From assembly GCA_030847615.1 (NCBI GenBank), contig JAUMIR010000005.1, positions 112,187,116 through 112,251,115 on the forward strand: a stretch of DNA of 64,000 bases. The letters run 5' to 3'. The notes under the pieces were generated by a model. It searched no databases. It saw nothing but the letters and a program-made list of their open reading frames with translations, and had not been told where the DNA came from. Positions 1-10,985 of the stretch are shown here, piece by piece. Numbering within the stretch: position 1 is the stretch's first letter; the number at the start of each line of letters is the position of its first letter. Source of the stretch: Gambelia wislizenii. Its lineage: Eukaryota > Chordata > Lepidosauria > Squamata > Crotaphytidae. A program made the position numbers and the translations under genes.

Positions 1-414
1 CCCCCATTCATTGCATCATCAAAGCGGCCACCCAGACATCTTAGGAAGAAATGATAAAATGGAGCCAAAGTGAAAATTACTTTTTGCCTGTTTCAGATTC
101 TTCCAGGAGTCAGGGGGAAAAACCCTTTTACCCTGGGTTTAAAAAGGCATAGCTGCTCCCAGTAATTGGCCCACAATGGACTCATACTGGAGGTATATCA
201 CTGGGACATTTTTTTTTTTTTAAATGATTAGTACATGTAGAATTCCTGCCAAGTTCCAAGGCTTTTCATAAATTTGCATGAGCAAAACATTGTTATATGG
301 GAAATTAGTGGAGCCTATGTTGCATGCATTTGATGATCAGTCATCTCTATTTTTGTTTTGGGCCTTCAAGTCAACTCCAACTTTTGACAAACTTATCTTA
401 AGGTTGTCTTCTCT

Positions 415-641
415 CAGGGCTGGTTTAAGGGCCCTGCAGCACCTGCAGTCACAGGGGGCCCCATCATTGTGTGGGGCCCCATAGTAGCCCTCCTTCTGCA
501 AAAATATTATTAGTAATAATCTGAATATCCTGTACTATGAATACATTAATTTAGGTTAGGTTACATTGTCCTGAGATATACATACTGGCCCCCCAAAATA
601 AAGAGTTGCAGTGGCCCACAAAATTCCTTAAACCATTCCTG
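415..641. mobile_element. hAT-like MITE, 227 bp
   Basis: The two ends are imperfect inverted repeats (CAGGGCTGGTTTAAGG on the left, its diverged complement CCTTAAACCATTCCTG on the right). The element is flanked by near-identical 8-mers, TCTTCTCT at 407-414 and CCTTCTCT at 642-649. CAGGG termini with 8-bp target duplications are typical of hAT transposons. There is no coding capacity, so it is non-autonomous. The interior contains GGGGCCCC-rich stretches. Confidence 0.6.
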
Positions 642-663
642 CCTTCTCTAAGACTAAAAGAAT

Positions 664-765
664 GTGATTGCCCAAGATCACCTAGTGGGTTTCCATGGCT
701 GAGCAGGGTCCCAAAAGTCCTAATCCAGCATTCAAACCATGATACCCCACTGGCTCAGCCAGCCT
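664..765 (+). repeat. MIR/L2-like core fragment
   Basis: The segment carries the motif of a pan-reptile repeat: a CCCAAGATCACCTAGTGGG block, then a GGGTTTCCATGGCTGAGCAGGG block, then a run ending in CTGGCTCAGCC. The same consensus occurs at 4219 (minus), 17091, 23224, 25428 and 51055. It is 5'-truncated and diverged. Confidence 0.6.
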
Positions 766-2530
766 TCTTATGACCCATCAAATATGCACAATGAATGAAT
801 GTGGCTGACTAGATTTGGGGAACTAAAAAAATGGTAAGTCTGAGCAAGAAAGAGAAACACTCCTGGTGCTTGCTAAGTGTGGGGAAGATAGGTTAGGAGA
901 GAGGAAGACTGAACAGGAGTCAGTGAGAAAGACCAACAAGGAAGAAAAATAGAGAGAAGGGTGAGAGAGAGCTAAGGGAAAGAGAAAATATTTTCTAACA
1001 CTGGTGAAGCTGTGTGTTTACTGACATCCCCAAACTCAGTGACCAGCAGTTTAAGAGTTCAGAACAGAAAACTATATTGTCACAGTAATCCATAGAGCTA
1101 TCACTACAAGTTCATTGCTCAGAATGAAACTTAACTGACAAACAATACATTAAAATCATATTCCAGTCTTCCCAATCTGGCAGACTTCGCAATCTTTGGC
1201 TAACCACCATCCCCTTTCCCCTCTTCCCACTGTACCAATGACCAACCAATTTTTTTTCCAGAGCTACCACCCAGCTGCAATGCTTATCAAACCATTCCAG
1301 ACATTGCCCACATACTCCCCTTTACTTGATAGGCTGGCTACACACTCATTAACAAGCACAGAAAAATGCAAACATAATTACCTACAAGGTTACAAAGTAA
1401 AACTGAACTTGACAGGAAGCGGTCATGTCTAGGACTGATCCTGAGAAGCTGGTACTCTCTAAATGAATACTGGGGTGGAAAATAGTACTGAAGTAGGGTG
1501 GGATAATGGATTTTATCATGTGAAGTATTATTTGATAACAGCAGTAGTAATTATTTGATAACAGCAGTAGTAATAACAGCTAAACAACAAGAAAATTTTA
1601 AAAGTAACCCTTGGTCTACCTGGCAACATTCTAAACTACATATTTAAGAGTGAATCTTAGTATTATTATTTTTGTTAAAAATATATGAAATAGACACAGG
1701 ATGGTATGAGTTTAAGAAAGAACAAACAGAACAGTAACACAGATATAGACAAATTTTCCAGGCCAGAGGGATAGTGGAGATCTAGTCAGTCATATGGAAA
1801 GCTGTAGACAGTATTACAATGATATTTCTACACGTGTAAACTGAACTTTGGGGTTCTCTTATAAACCAACACATCTTGCTATTGACAGACAAGCAAGGCA
1901 GCCAAGCATTGCTAATAGCATCTTTCATTCAGCTTTCATTTTATATTAAAGTAAAATAGTGTCTTGATGAAAGCCTACAGTCAACTACATCAGTTCAGCT
2001 TCCCCTTTGCCATTGTTTTCAGTCAATGCAATCTCCTAATTTTTAAGGGGGAAAAAAGAAAAAAGAAAGAAAAGGCAAAGTAATCTAACAACAGTACAAC
2101 AGCATCATCCTTTCTAAAAAGGCAGTCCTGGGCATCTTTCTTTGTTATTTGTAAAGCTGGTGTGAGCAGAAATAATTAATGCTCACTGGGGAACTGCTCC
2201 ATTATGCTAACCATTAGATTCATAATTCCCTGATCATTAGTACTGAAAAGATTTGAAAGTAAGGTTAACAGTTCGCATTTAAACTTCTATCTCATTATTT
2301 GGAATGCAACTGCTCTGTCCTTTATGTTCTTGACAAACAAACAACCAAAATACTTCAGTAAATAGCTATTCCTAGGTGGCATCTAGGCTTGCATTTTGGG
2401 ACTAGTTTCATAAGAGGTAAATGACCTGTGAGATTTAAATTGAGATGTACAATGTATTTACCACCTTCTGTAGTTTCTCTGTTCATTCCTAATATTAAAT
2501 GACCACTGTGGGGATTTTAGCCAATGTGAG
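766..2530. other. No recognised gene or named repeat
   Basis: AT-rich unique-looking DNA. A purine-rich stretch lies at about 845-1000. A 23-25 bp unit containing TTTGATAACAGCAGTAGTA is tandemly duplicated at about 1529-1576. The short open frame at 1196-1432 shows no recognisable domain and is probably chance. Confidence 0.5.
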
Positions 2531-2811
2531 AAACAGAAAAGTGGGGTATAAATAGCTAATTTAAGTAAGTTTGAATCTCTGAGAAATAAAAGCCACATAA
2601 GGGAGGTCTGAGAGTTGAACCACGACCCAGGGTGCCAGTTAGATGGTAGTTATTGTTGTAGGGCATTCCAGGAATTATTGAGACTGTATTTGTCCCTTGT
2701 TGTTTACAGGACTTTTGTCTCTGATTTGGATATTTGGGAGATCCTGGGATCATTGTTTACATGGCATGACATCCCATGTTATGTCTCCTCTCCCACTATA
2801 TACTATCCCAT

Positions 2812-2834
2812 CTTTGTTTGTTTGTTTGTTTGTT
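2812..2834. repeat. (TTTG)n microsatellite
   Basis: About six TTTG units occur in a row. Similar TTTG runs occur at 26511-26535. The surrounding 2.54-3.15 kb shows no gene. Confidence 0.9.
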
Positions 2835-3154
2835 GTTCTTGTTTACAAGTGTTTATGGTCCTGGGATTTATTTATTTTTAGCTGTCAATCAAGGATGTGA
2901 TTACTTGTTTTTTCACAACCTCTGTAACTACTTCCTGTAGAGTTTCCCACCACGAGCGATGCTATTGGCTGGAACAAATGTTTGTTCAAGCTTCTGCATT
3001 GGTCAGAGAAGGAAGGTGAAGACAACCCCCTCTGCACACTTTGATTTTAAAAAAATAAAACTGATGGGTAAATCCCCCCAAAAGGTTAAAATCCATGTAA
3101 AAGGAGAATGCCAGCACATACACACAAGGCATGTTAAAAGACAAACCACAGTTG

Positions 3155-3725
3155 GTGTGATCGTCCACCCAGATGCTGGCAGTTTTTACTGTGCCTTTAA
3201 ACATACGATGGAGGGGATGCTGCCAGGGGGTGGTGGTGGATGAATGAGCAATTGTCTGCCCAGACGCTGGCAGTTTTTACTGTGCCTTTAAACCTATGAT
3301 GGAGGGGATGCTGCCGGGGGTGGTGGTGGTGGATGAATGAGTGATCGTCCACCCAGACGCTGGCAGTTTTTACTATGCCTTTAAACCCACAATGGAGGGG
3401 ATGCTGCTGGGAGGGGGATGAATGAATGAGCGATGGTCTGCTCAGATGCTGGCAGTTTTACTTTGCCTTTAAACCCATGATGGAGGGGATGCTACTGGGG
3501 GTGGTGGTAGTGGATGAATGAGTGATCGTCCACCCAGAGGCTGGCAGTTTTTACTGTGCCTTTAAACCCACAATGGAGGGGATACTGTGGGGGGTGGGTG
3601 GATGAATGAGTGATTGTCCACCCACCTGCTTGCAGTGTTTACTGTGTCTTTAAACCCATGGAGGGGATGCAGATGGGGGATGAATGGGCGATCATCCACC
3701 CACGACCTCTTTAAAATTTACTCTC
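3155..3725. repeat. Minisatellite, about 91-bp unit, six units plus a decayed one
   Basis: The block AGTTTTTACTGTGCCTTTAAAC recurs, starting at 3181, 3272, 3365, 3454, 3546 and 3634, which gives spacings of 91, 93, 89, 92 and 88 bp. Each unit also contains GATGGAGGGGATGCTG, a variable GGTGGTGGTGG run, and GATGAATGAGYGATNGTC. A shortened, degenerate seventh unit follows to about 3725. Units differ by substitutions and by length of the GGT run. The open frames at 2959-3243 (+) and 2986-3204 (-) overlap this array and are not genes. Confidence 0.9.
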
Positions 3726-4218
3726 TCTTTAAAATTTAAATCCAGCATGCAGGGGAGGGACAGGTTAAAGCTGAAGGGTTTGCAGTGTAGAAATCAATTG
3801 AACAGGGTGACTTAGTACAGAGACACACGCACAAACCTATGTGCAGCTGGAAGGGAAGCCTTTATTTTCAGCTGGTGAGGCTGAATCGATTGAACGGGTG
3901 ACTGACCCTTTCTATGACCTCTGAGCCTGCCCCTGGTCACATCAATTTCTGATCATCACCAAGTACCAAGATATCTTGTCCCGGGCTGTTTACATTTCTG
4001 ATTTTCTAAATCCTCCCATGACTTTTTAAAAAAAATCGCTACAAACCGTGGGATGGAAAGTCCCACTGGTTGAGGGATAAAAGGTGCCCCCCTTCTGAAA
4101 ATATCGGGACCATCATGATGCACGTGTAAGCAACCAGGGATCGACACAAATTCATCCCACTACATATTCATTGTGTAAATGGTGCCCTGGAGACCAGAAA
4201 GTGAATTCCCGCTTGGAC

Positions 4219-4338
4219 ATGAAAACCCACTGGGTGACCTTGGACAAGTCTCAGCCTCAGAAAATCGTGTGATAGGTTCATCTTAGGGTTGCCATAAGTC
4301 AGAAATTACTTGAAGGCACACAACAACAACAACAACAA
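4219..4338 (-). repeat. MIR/L2-like repeat, minus strand
   Basis: Reading the minus strand, it begins with a (GTT)n head and continues TGTGTGCCTTCAAGTAATTTC, the standard 5' part of this family. It then reads through CCCTAAGATGAACC-type sequence to a CCAGTGGGTTTTC block. The head is seen on the plus strand as CAACAACAACAACAAC at 4321-4337. Confidence 0.7.
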
Positions 4339-4393
4339 GGGTTATTAGGATGTTGTGCCATGGAAGTAATGAATTGTTGCTGGGTGAATTTCT

Positions 4394-4671
4394 TTTTTTT
4401 TTAATGTATTTTTTTATTGGTTAGGTATACATATACAAGTACAATGTAAACTCTATAACTTATTGCCAAATGGTTTCCCACATAACCATTTTTTTTAAAA
4501 AAAACACATCCGTCACAAACATAGATTTAACATATATTTTTAGCTTTTTCTTTTGTATTTCATAACCCATTGTTTGTTTGTTTTACTTCCTCCTTTAGTC
4601 GTATGTAATGCATTCTAACTGATTCTGTTCCATTTCTCTTTCTTATGATATGTTATCGATATGATATGATA
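4394..4671 (-). mobile_element. L1-like retrotransposed insert with 19-bp target duplication
   Basis: The identical 19-mer TGTTGCTGGGTGAATTTCT lies at 4375-4393 and 4672-4690, enclosing 278 bp. On the minus strand the insert ends in a poly(A) tail (a T run on the plus strand just after 4393). A long target duplication plus poly(A) is the signature of L1-type target-primed reverse transcription. The insert is AT-rich and without an open frame, so it is a 5'-truncated 3' end or an mRNA-derived copy. The L1 assignment rests on mechanism rather than sequence. Confidence 0.65.
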
Positions 4672-4995
4672 TGTTGCTGGGTGAATTTCTGTCTTAATGG
4701 CCTTTCTTGTTTACCCTTCAGAATTCATGGGGAAGCTTCTTTCTTCATTTAATGCTTTATGAGAAAAACCTGTATCATAGTAGCTCTGGGAAACCCATAG
4801 TTGAAACCACCATTAAGCAAAAGGCAAACTATGGAATGCATGTCTCTGGCAAGGCTCCCAATGTTGCCTCTCAGGCCCCCAAACTGAAATAAAAGTATGA
4901 GTAAAAAGCACCCCCAGAAGCCTTAGGTTCATGATCGACCATTTCCAGTCTATGTTGAGGGAGGGGAAGGAGACCCAGGGCATAAACTAGAGGCC

Positions 4996-5045
4996 GCCTC
5001 CTCCTCCTCCTCCTCCTCCTCCTCCTCCTCCTCCTCCTCCTCCTC
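4996..5045. repeat. (CCT)n microsatellite
   Basis: About 16 uninterrupted CTC/CCT triplets occur, followed by a short TCTTCTA end. Confidence 0.95.
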
Positions 5046-5049
5046 TTCT

Positions 5050-6230
5050 AGAAACTGGAGCTCACGTTCTGTTCCTGAAATATTTCTGTTTCAAAAATGC
5101 AGCCTGACAGAGTCCAGGACTGACAGAGTTCAGGCAAAAATGTCCTCTGAACAATATGGCAACTGATAACATCCATCCAAGTTGGGCAGGGAGTCTAGAC
5201 TGAACCGTAAAGAAGCTATCTAAAGTGCTGAACATATATCCAAAATAAGTCCAGCACTTTGGATGGCTTCTTTCAAGTTGGATTAAAACTTTGAATGTAT
5301 TCCCCACTCAAACAACATGGAAGCCACCAGCTGCCATTGCCTGGAGCTTTAAAAGTTGATTGTCAGGTTAACTGACGATGTTTCATATTATCATAACAAT
5401 ACTTTACTGAGCACAGCCCACAACCTTTTATATTATAGAGTAGAGGTGAAGAAATTGTGCCTCATCAGCCACATGAGGCCCTTCAGCCTCAATTTTGTGG
5501 CCCCTGAATCTCTCCTGGTGACCCCCCAAAATCTGCCAACCCTTCAAAAATGTTAAAACTTCCCCTATCAATGTTGGGTGACTTTGTTTTGATTTTTATA
5601 ATCGACCGAAACAACTCCCAAACAGCCACGAATGTGGTGGTTCATTTGTCCCATAAACCCTGCAACCACAAAACAACTTTTTAAAAAAAATTCAAAGCCT
5701 AAAATTCACCAAAATGGTGGACTAAAGTGACATAACATCACATCTGGTGGATCCAGAATGCCACAATCCCTGCAGCCTCCATAGTTGTAGATAGCAGAGA
5801 GTTGGTTTGAATGCTTCCTGTCTCATATGAATTTGTTCAAACTCCTCTTCAATTTTTGCTGAACAATTTTATATGCCAGTAACTCTGCTGTAAAAGAGCA
5901 GCGTGTCCCCTATTCTATATATGCTCGGTAGACCCTGAAAATGTTGCTGTTTAGACTATAGCTCCCAGAATCAACAATGGCTGGGAGGACAGAGGAAAAA
6001 ATATGCTGCTGTAAAAACCCCAAATAGAGTAAAAAAGAAAAAAGATGGCAGAAGTGCCCCCAGCATCTCTGGAAATCAGGTGTTACTAGCTGTACCCAGT
6101 GTAACATATGTCATTAAAAAGCTTCCCCCAAAATCCCTGGTAGACCTCACAAAAACCCTATAAAGTAGGCCAGTGGATTTTTACATTCCGCCTCCCCCGT
6201 CTCAGTGTTCAACATTTCCCCCAGAATTTC
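5050..6230. other. No recognised gene
   Basis: I see no coding exon. The segment contains old repeat-like phrases (for example CTATAGCTCCCAGAATC near 5957, a motif common in reptile MITEs), but no boundaries can be drawn. Confidence 0.4.
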
Positions 6231-6257
6231 TGAAGGTGACTCACTCTGTTGCCCTGA

Positions 6258-6354
6258 TGCTGCCACCATCACCAGTTGACTGCCTAGGTCCTGTTGCAGG
6301 CAGCCCACTGCTGACACCACCACCACAAGTTGACTGCCTGGGTCCTATTGCAGC
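6258..6354. repeat. Two-copy tandem duplication, 51-bp period
   Basis: The phrase beginning TGCTGCCACC and ending GGTCCTGTTGCAG, starting at 6258, is repeated at 6309 with a few substitutions. A GTTGACTGCCTGGGTCCT block is shared by both copies. Confidence 0.75.
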
Positions 6355-6544
6355 CTGTGACTGATGAGTGGCTGAGGGAATGAAAGGAGGGAGAGGCCCT
6401 TGTGAGGCTGGAGTGTAGATGTAGGTTGAGTTTCAGGAGTGGTTTGTGAGGTGATGAGGGAATTTGCATGCGGGTGGTGATTGGTTGGGTGTGTTTCCTG
6501 AGCAGCCAATCAGCACACTGGGAAAGGCAAGAGTTCCCAAGAGT

Positions 6545-6546
6545 TC

Positions 6547-6587
<41 letters not shown>

Positions 6588-6588
6588 C

Positions 6589-6622
<34 letters not shown>
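6545..6622. repeat. Compound microsatellite (CA)n-(CATA)n-(TA)n
   Basis: A CA run with one interruption (AAACAC) passes into CATA repeats and then a pure TA run ending about 6622. Open frames through it on the plus strand encode only His/Thr and Tyr/Ile runs. Confidence 0.95.
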
Positions 6623-6925
6623 GCTGGTGAAAATTCCTGTCACTCACTCATGGAAGCAGCCAGTGAGCTGAAGACAGTGAAGAACACTTATAACATGCAA
6701 AAGTATACCAGAACATGTCAACATTAGTAACCCTAGTGGTTACCAACATGAGGTACAACATGAGGTAAACAGAAGAGAAAAAACCCTGAGTCAGAACTGG
6801 GACTGGTATAAAATTGCATTGCCTAGATGAGGGATGAGCACTCATTGGGCTTGTGGCATCTGCCTGTGTTTTTGGTATTTGTTTTTACCCAAACCCCTAC
6901 TATCCCTGAGCCTATTGAGAATGTT

Positions 6926-8006
6926 CATGGCCTCTATGCTGGTGATCCCTGCTTGCTCAAGGACAGCAACATTCGTCACATAGTCAGTCCAGTGTATATT
7001 TAGGATTGTGCATATACAGTGATGATGAAAGCACTCGAGGAGTTGTAGGTGGTGGCAATAGGTGACCCATGTTTCCGATCCATAAAGGAGAATAGACAAT
7101 ACAATGGCTCTATACACACTGATTTTTGTGCTTCGCCTCAAGTGTTTATTACTCCAGACTCATTTGTAAAGTCTTCAAAATGTACTATATGGCTTTGCTA
7201 ATCTGTGATCTGTGAGAAGACAGCTGCGCTGGGTAGGGCACATTTCTAGGATGGAGGACCATCACCTCCCAAAAATAGTAATCTACGGTGAACTCACCAC
7301 GGGTCAGTGTAAGAGGGGTGCTCCAAAAGAGTGATACAAGGACTCCCTGAAACAACATCTCATGCTCAGCCAAATTGATCACCAACAACGAATCATGGAA
7401 TCATGGCATAGAATCATGGAATCATAGAGTTGGAAGAGACCGCAAGGGCCATCCAGTCCAACCCCCTGCCATGCAGGAATACACAATCAAAGCATTTCCG
7501 ATAGATAGCCATTCAGACTCTGTTTAAAAACCTCCAAAGAAGGAGACTCCACCACATTCTGAGGCAGTGTATTCCACTTTCGAACAGCTCTTACCATCAG
7601 GGAGTTCTTCCTAATGTTTAGGTGGAATCTCTTTTCCTGCAGTTTGAACCATTGCTCCGTGTCCTATTCTCTAGAGCAGCTAAAAACAAGCTTGTCCCAT
7701 TCTCAGTATAACATCCCTTCAAATATTTAAATACGGCTATCATGTCACCTCTCAACCTTCTCTTCTCCAGACTAATGGCCTCACATCAGAAGGCATGGAG
7801 ACACACTATCCACAATGCTGTAGCCTTATTTGAGAACTCATGCCACAACACAGAAAGAATCACAACCCGGAAACATCACCCAAGGAGACCTTCTGGTGTG
7901 CTTTCTGCAACCAGACTTGTTTATCTTGGATTGGCCTTTTTAGTCATCAGCGTGCTTGCAGAAAGTCCTTCCTGAATCTTCATTTGCGAAGAAAAGCCAG
8001 AGAGAG
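6926..8006 (+). mobile_element. Zinc-finger-type LINE 3' end with 5' inversion; split by CR1
   Basis: The 12-mer ATTGAGAATGTT at 6914-6925 is repeated at 8007-8018, so the whole interval is one insertion. Bases about 6926-7200 encode, on the minus strand, the segment after the reverse transcriptase (ISVYRAIVLSILLYGSETW to AGITSIEAM). From about 7209 the plus strand continues with the next protein segment (RRQLRWVGHISRMEDHHLPK), and after a nested CR1 it ends with a finger of the form C-x2-C-x4-5-C-x-IGLFSHQ. The upstream part is therefore inverted relative to the downstream part, as in twin-primed retrotransposition. The 3' tail is (GA)n after GAAGAAAAGCC. The clade is unclear; the finger and HYAGHV-like block suggest the I/Ingi/Vingi or a related group. 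Frames are broken and it is dead. Confidence 0.75.
7391..7774 (-). mobile_element. CR1 LINE 3' end, nested insertion
   Basis: Minus-strand CR1 3' end. On the plus strand it starts with the complement of the ATTCTATG tail (GAATCATGGAATCATGG), followed by GAGTTGGAAGAGACC, CCATCCAGTCCAACCCC and the GGAGACTCCACCACATTCTG block, and ends at CTTCTCTTCTCCAG near 7774. It interrupts the zinc-finger LINE: host sequence stops at ACCAACAACG and resumes at TGGCCTCACATC. Comparison with the copies at 31.7 and 60.2 kb shows about 10 host bases missing and no obvious target duplication, which is usual for CR1. Confidence 0.85.
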
Positions 8007-8019
8007 ATTGAGAATGTTA

Positions 8020-8730
8020 TACATTAGAATTAAAAGCATTCTCAAACCAGGAATTTACTCAGAGGTCTAAAATTGAATGGAACTATCCACTTTTCACACA
8101 AAACCCCACAACTTAAAGTTTTCCCCCTCCATTTTACTAGTGGTGGGTTTATAATAGGAGTTATTTTCATCCTTGGTGTTTTAAAAAATGGGAGCAAGCT
8201 ATTCTAATTATCTGCTGCAAATCAGAAAGAAACCAGGAGAGTATGCACCAATCTGCTTTCTGATTACCATAGGATACTGCATAAGTGTGTTTCTCCTCTT
8301 GTGCCATCAACCCACTGCAGACATTTTGTGGGAGAGTATTCCACTGACATATGTGAGGTGTTACCCAGCATTTCTCTCATGGCAACAGTGTTATCTCACA
8401 TTCCATCAAATTACTGATCTCCTCAGGCAGCACCACTGAGGTATAAAATTATGCCCTTTATTTTATACCAAGGTATAAAATTATATCCTTAAACAAGGGG
8501 TGAGCATTTTTAAGAGCATGTGGATAATTTGCTGGTTTTCTTGGATGATGTTTAGAAAGCTTAGCATGACTTGGGGGCCGGTTCCACGACAGGAAAAAGT
8601 TTGTGAGATTCCGGATTACCGTTCTTTTGCATCAGGAGTGCATAAATCACACGAATTCTGGCTTATTCGGAACATGCAGCCCAATGCAGCCAGTTTTGGT
8701 TTTTCTTAGTTTACACAGGCAAAGGTGGGG
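8020..8730. other. No recognised gene
   Basis: No domain or repeat could be identified. An 83-codon open frame at 8188-8439 begins Met-Gly but has no recognisable similarity and no flanking support. Confidence 0.4.
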
Positions 8731-8799
8731 GGGGGTCACCTCCAGATGATTAAAGCCAGGCAGGAGGCGGGGAGGGAGCAAGGAGGGGGTCATGGAGAC

Positions 8800-9180
8800 C
8801 ATAAATAATGAGAGGAAGAAAAGCACAAACAAACAAAAGATGGAAAGAGCGATCTGTCAACTTCCCCATCTTCCCCTGGAAAAAGCTTCTATAAAGAAAG
8901 GAGTGAATGAAAGGACGAACAAGCAAAAGTACGGTGGAGCGATCTCCTTCCCTTCCCTTCACGCATGCACACACAAACATACAGCACACAACACACAGCA
9001 CACAAGCAGGGGCTAGCCTTGCCTCCGAAGCCTTGAATAAAGGCAAGTGAAGGGAAGGGCAAACAAACAAAAGGACAAACATGTGATCAGCTGTTTCGCC
9101 GCACACATGAATGCACACACATACACACAGACACGCCAGCGAAGCAGGGGCTTGTCCTGATCGTCTTCCCAACCCCAAAA
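8800..9180. repeat. Degenerate tandem pair rich in (CA)n and ACAAACAAA
   Basis: Two diverged units follow each other. Each has ACAAACAAACAAAAG-type sequence, a GATCT/GATCA motif, a CACACACA cluster and an AAGCAGGGGCTWGYCYTG block (second occurrences near 9008 and 9144). The open frames on the minus strand (8750-9178, 9013-9312) read Cys/Val runs from the CA clusters and are not genes. Confidence 0.55.
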
Positions 9181-9289
9181 GCCTTCCTTTGAAACAGACA
9201 GGAAGGACTCAGCGCTGATTTTCCAAAGTGGGCTGCAAGCAGAAGAAGGGTGAATTTCTTCTCTCCAACCCCTCAGTCTATTCGGATAA

Positions 9290-9900
9290 AACACAATGGT
9301 CACTCCAACCAATCAGGATTCAGCTCTGCTCACAGTAATTCGAAAAGGTCGATGCCAGTTTACATGATGGTTAGTTCCCATGACCAATTATGTACATTTT
9401 TGCGAACTTAATCAAAACAAGTCTGGAAAACTAGCGAAAGCTGATACTGCGCGACTTATGGGTTTTTTTGCACCCCCTCCTTCTGAAAAGGGCACTGTTG
9501 CTTCGAAACGCATGGGAACTATCAGGCTTCTTGTCACATTCTTTGAGGATTTATTTTGCTGTGTAAACGACCCCTTGGAGAGAAGGACAGAATTCAGCTA
9601 GCAGTAGAGAAGAACCTGGCAGTAAAAGTATGAAAATTTATTGATGATCTCTTGTTAGGTAGCAACATGTCAACATATATTAATGTGGTGATAGTTTTAC
9701 AACAAAACTTTGGCTCCTCAGAATTCCTCTATCAATAGCAGCTGAACCTAGATTTAGTGGATAAACTTTGAAATAAGGAATTCAATCAATTTTTAGAGGC
9801 TTCAGTACCCGAAGCAAGAACAGATCAGTAAAGAAAAAGGAACATCTAAAGCTCGTAGACTGGAACAGGAGTTGTACTTCAGAATATCATGTTAAATAAG
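9290..9900 (+). mobile_element. Possible Penelope-like element remnant
   Basis: A hammerhead-ribozyme-like core lies at 9483-9508: CTGAAAAG, then a short stem with loop (GGCA-CTGT-TGCT), then CGAAACG. The layout CTGA-x-GA/stem II/CGAAAC followed by GCATGGGAACT and GAGGAYTTATT is characteristic of the ribozyme-bearing ends of Penelope-like elements. Downstream, the plus strand at about 9637-9720 reads KFIDDLLLGS, reminiscent of the F/Y-x-DD box of their reverse transcriptase. The ribozyme position expected to be G8 is A here, so it would be inactive. The distance between the two motifs is odd for an intact element. Assignment is tentative. Confidence 0.35.
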
Positions 9901-10330
9901 CAAAAATCTGACATTTGTAAGCAATTTGAAAATATATTTGAGAGGTTAATGCTAATTATCTTGATGCTTCTCTTGCCATAAGCTGAACTTTCTTACTTAT
10001 GAAACTTTGAAAGGGGAACAAATAAAATATGATGTATTACATTTAGTGCAAATATTATTATTTTTTTTTGCTTAAATACCAAGGTCATTTATAATTGCAG
10101 AAAGCTTCTGTCTGACTCATTATCTACCAATATTTATATCTTTGACACCAAGGCCATAGCCGTTTTGTTAAAAATTGCCAGGTGAGCCAAATAAACTGGG
10201 GAGATAGACTAGAATACACCATTTAATTATTTAAACTGAAACAGACCATGCTATAGTAGAAAGAATGTTGTCCTTGGAACTAGAGAGAACTGAGATCAAG
10301 TCCTACTCAGTCATGAAGATCCTTTCTAGC
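9901..10330. other. No recognised gene or repeat
   Basis: AT-rich sequence with nothing I can name. Confidence 0.4.
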
Positions 10331-10333
10331 AGA

Positions 10334-10334
<1 letters not shown>

Positions 10335-10386
<52 letters not shown>

Positions 10387-10387
10387 T
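10335..10387. repeat. (TTTC)n microsatellite
   Basis: About thirteen uninterrupted CTTT/TTTC units. An overlapping plus-strand frame reads only Phe-Leu-Ser repeats. Confidence 0.95.
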
Positions 10388-10985
10388 TGTAAATGTCATC
10401 CAGTCTTTATTTCCCATATTGTCAGCAGACTAGACATATATTGTGGTCCAGAATGCACTTACTGACAGATGTGTTGTATGTTTCTGAACAAAGCGTCCAC
10501 ATTTTTAAAGAGCCCCCATTTCAAAATGTACATAAAAGCGTATTTTAATCAATACTTGTGTTTATGTGTTCAGGCAATGCCTACCATATTAAATATGCAC
10601 ACATATAGATACAGATACATATACAGACTTGGGGGGAGGATAGGGATGGAGCTCCTCTTATAAAAACAAAAGAAAACAGAATTAACCAACTAAAAGAGAT
10701 CAAACTAGGGATGGACCAAATGGGGAGGTAGCCAAAAGCATAGGTCCATGTGTGGATTACATGCACAACTCTGTATTGGACAAGTCTGGTTGGTCAACCT
10801 AGTCTGCTTAAAAGCATTGTGAAGACATGTGGGGTCAATCCCATGCAGACCACCCTTCTCTTTTTGGAGGAAAGGTAAAACACAGTATGATCATAAACAA
10901 TTTGCTATAAAAGGTATGGGGATTGGGACACTGTGTGATCCAAGTGGTGAGTAAGTAGATAAGCAATGTGGAGTGGCTTCAATAT
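10388..10985. other. No recognised gene
   Basis: Contains a short (AGATAC)-like A/T/C-rich patch near 10600-10625. No coding exon or named repeat seen. Confidence 0.4.

Noticed and set aside
6545..6622. Possible CRISPR-like or regulatory array
   Set aside because: Simple CA/TA dinucleotide repeats without spacers.
8188..8439. Open frame beginning MGASYSNYLL, superficially like a myristoylated Gag start
   Set aside because: No downstream Gag, protease or polymerase similarity, no LTRs around it, and the rest of the frame has no recognisable domain. Probably chance.
8750..9178. 142-codon minus-strand frame with Cys/Val runs
   Set aside because: It reads through CA-rich low-complexity repeats; the amino-acid composition is explained by the repeat.
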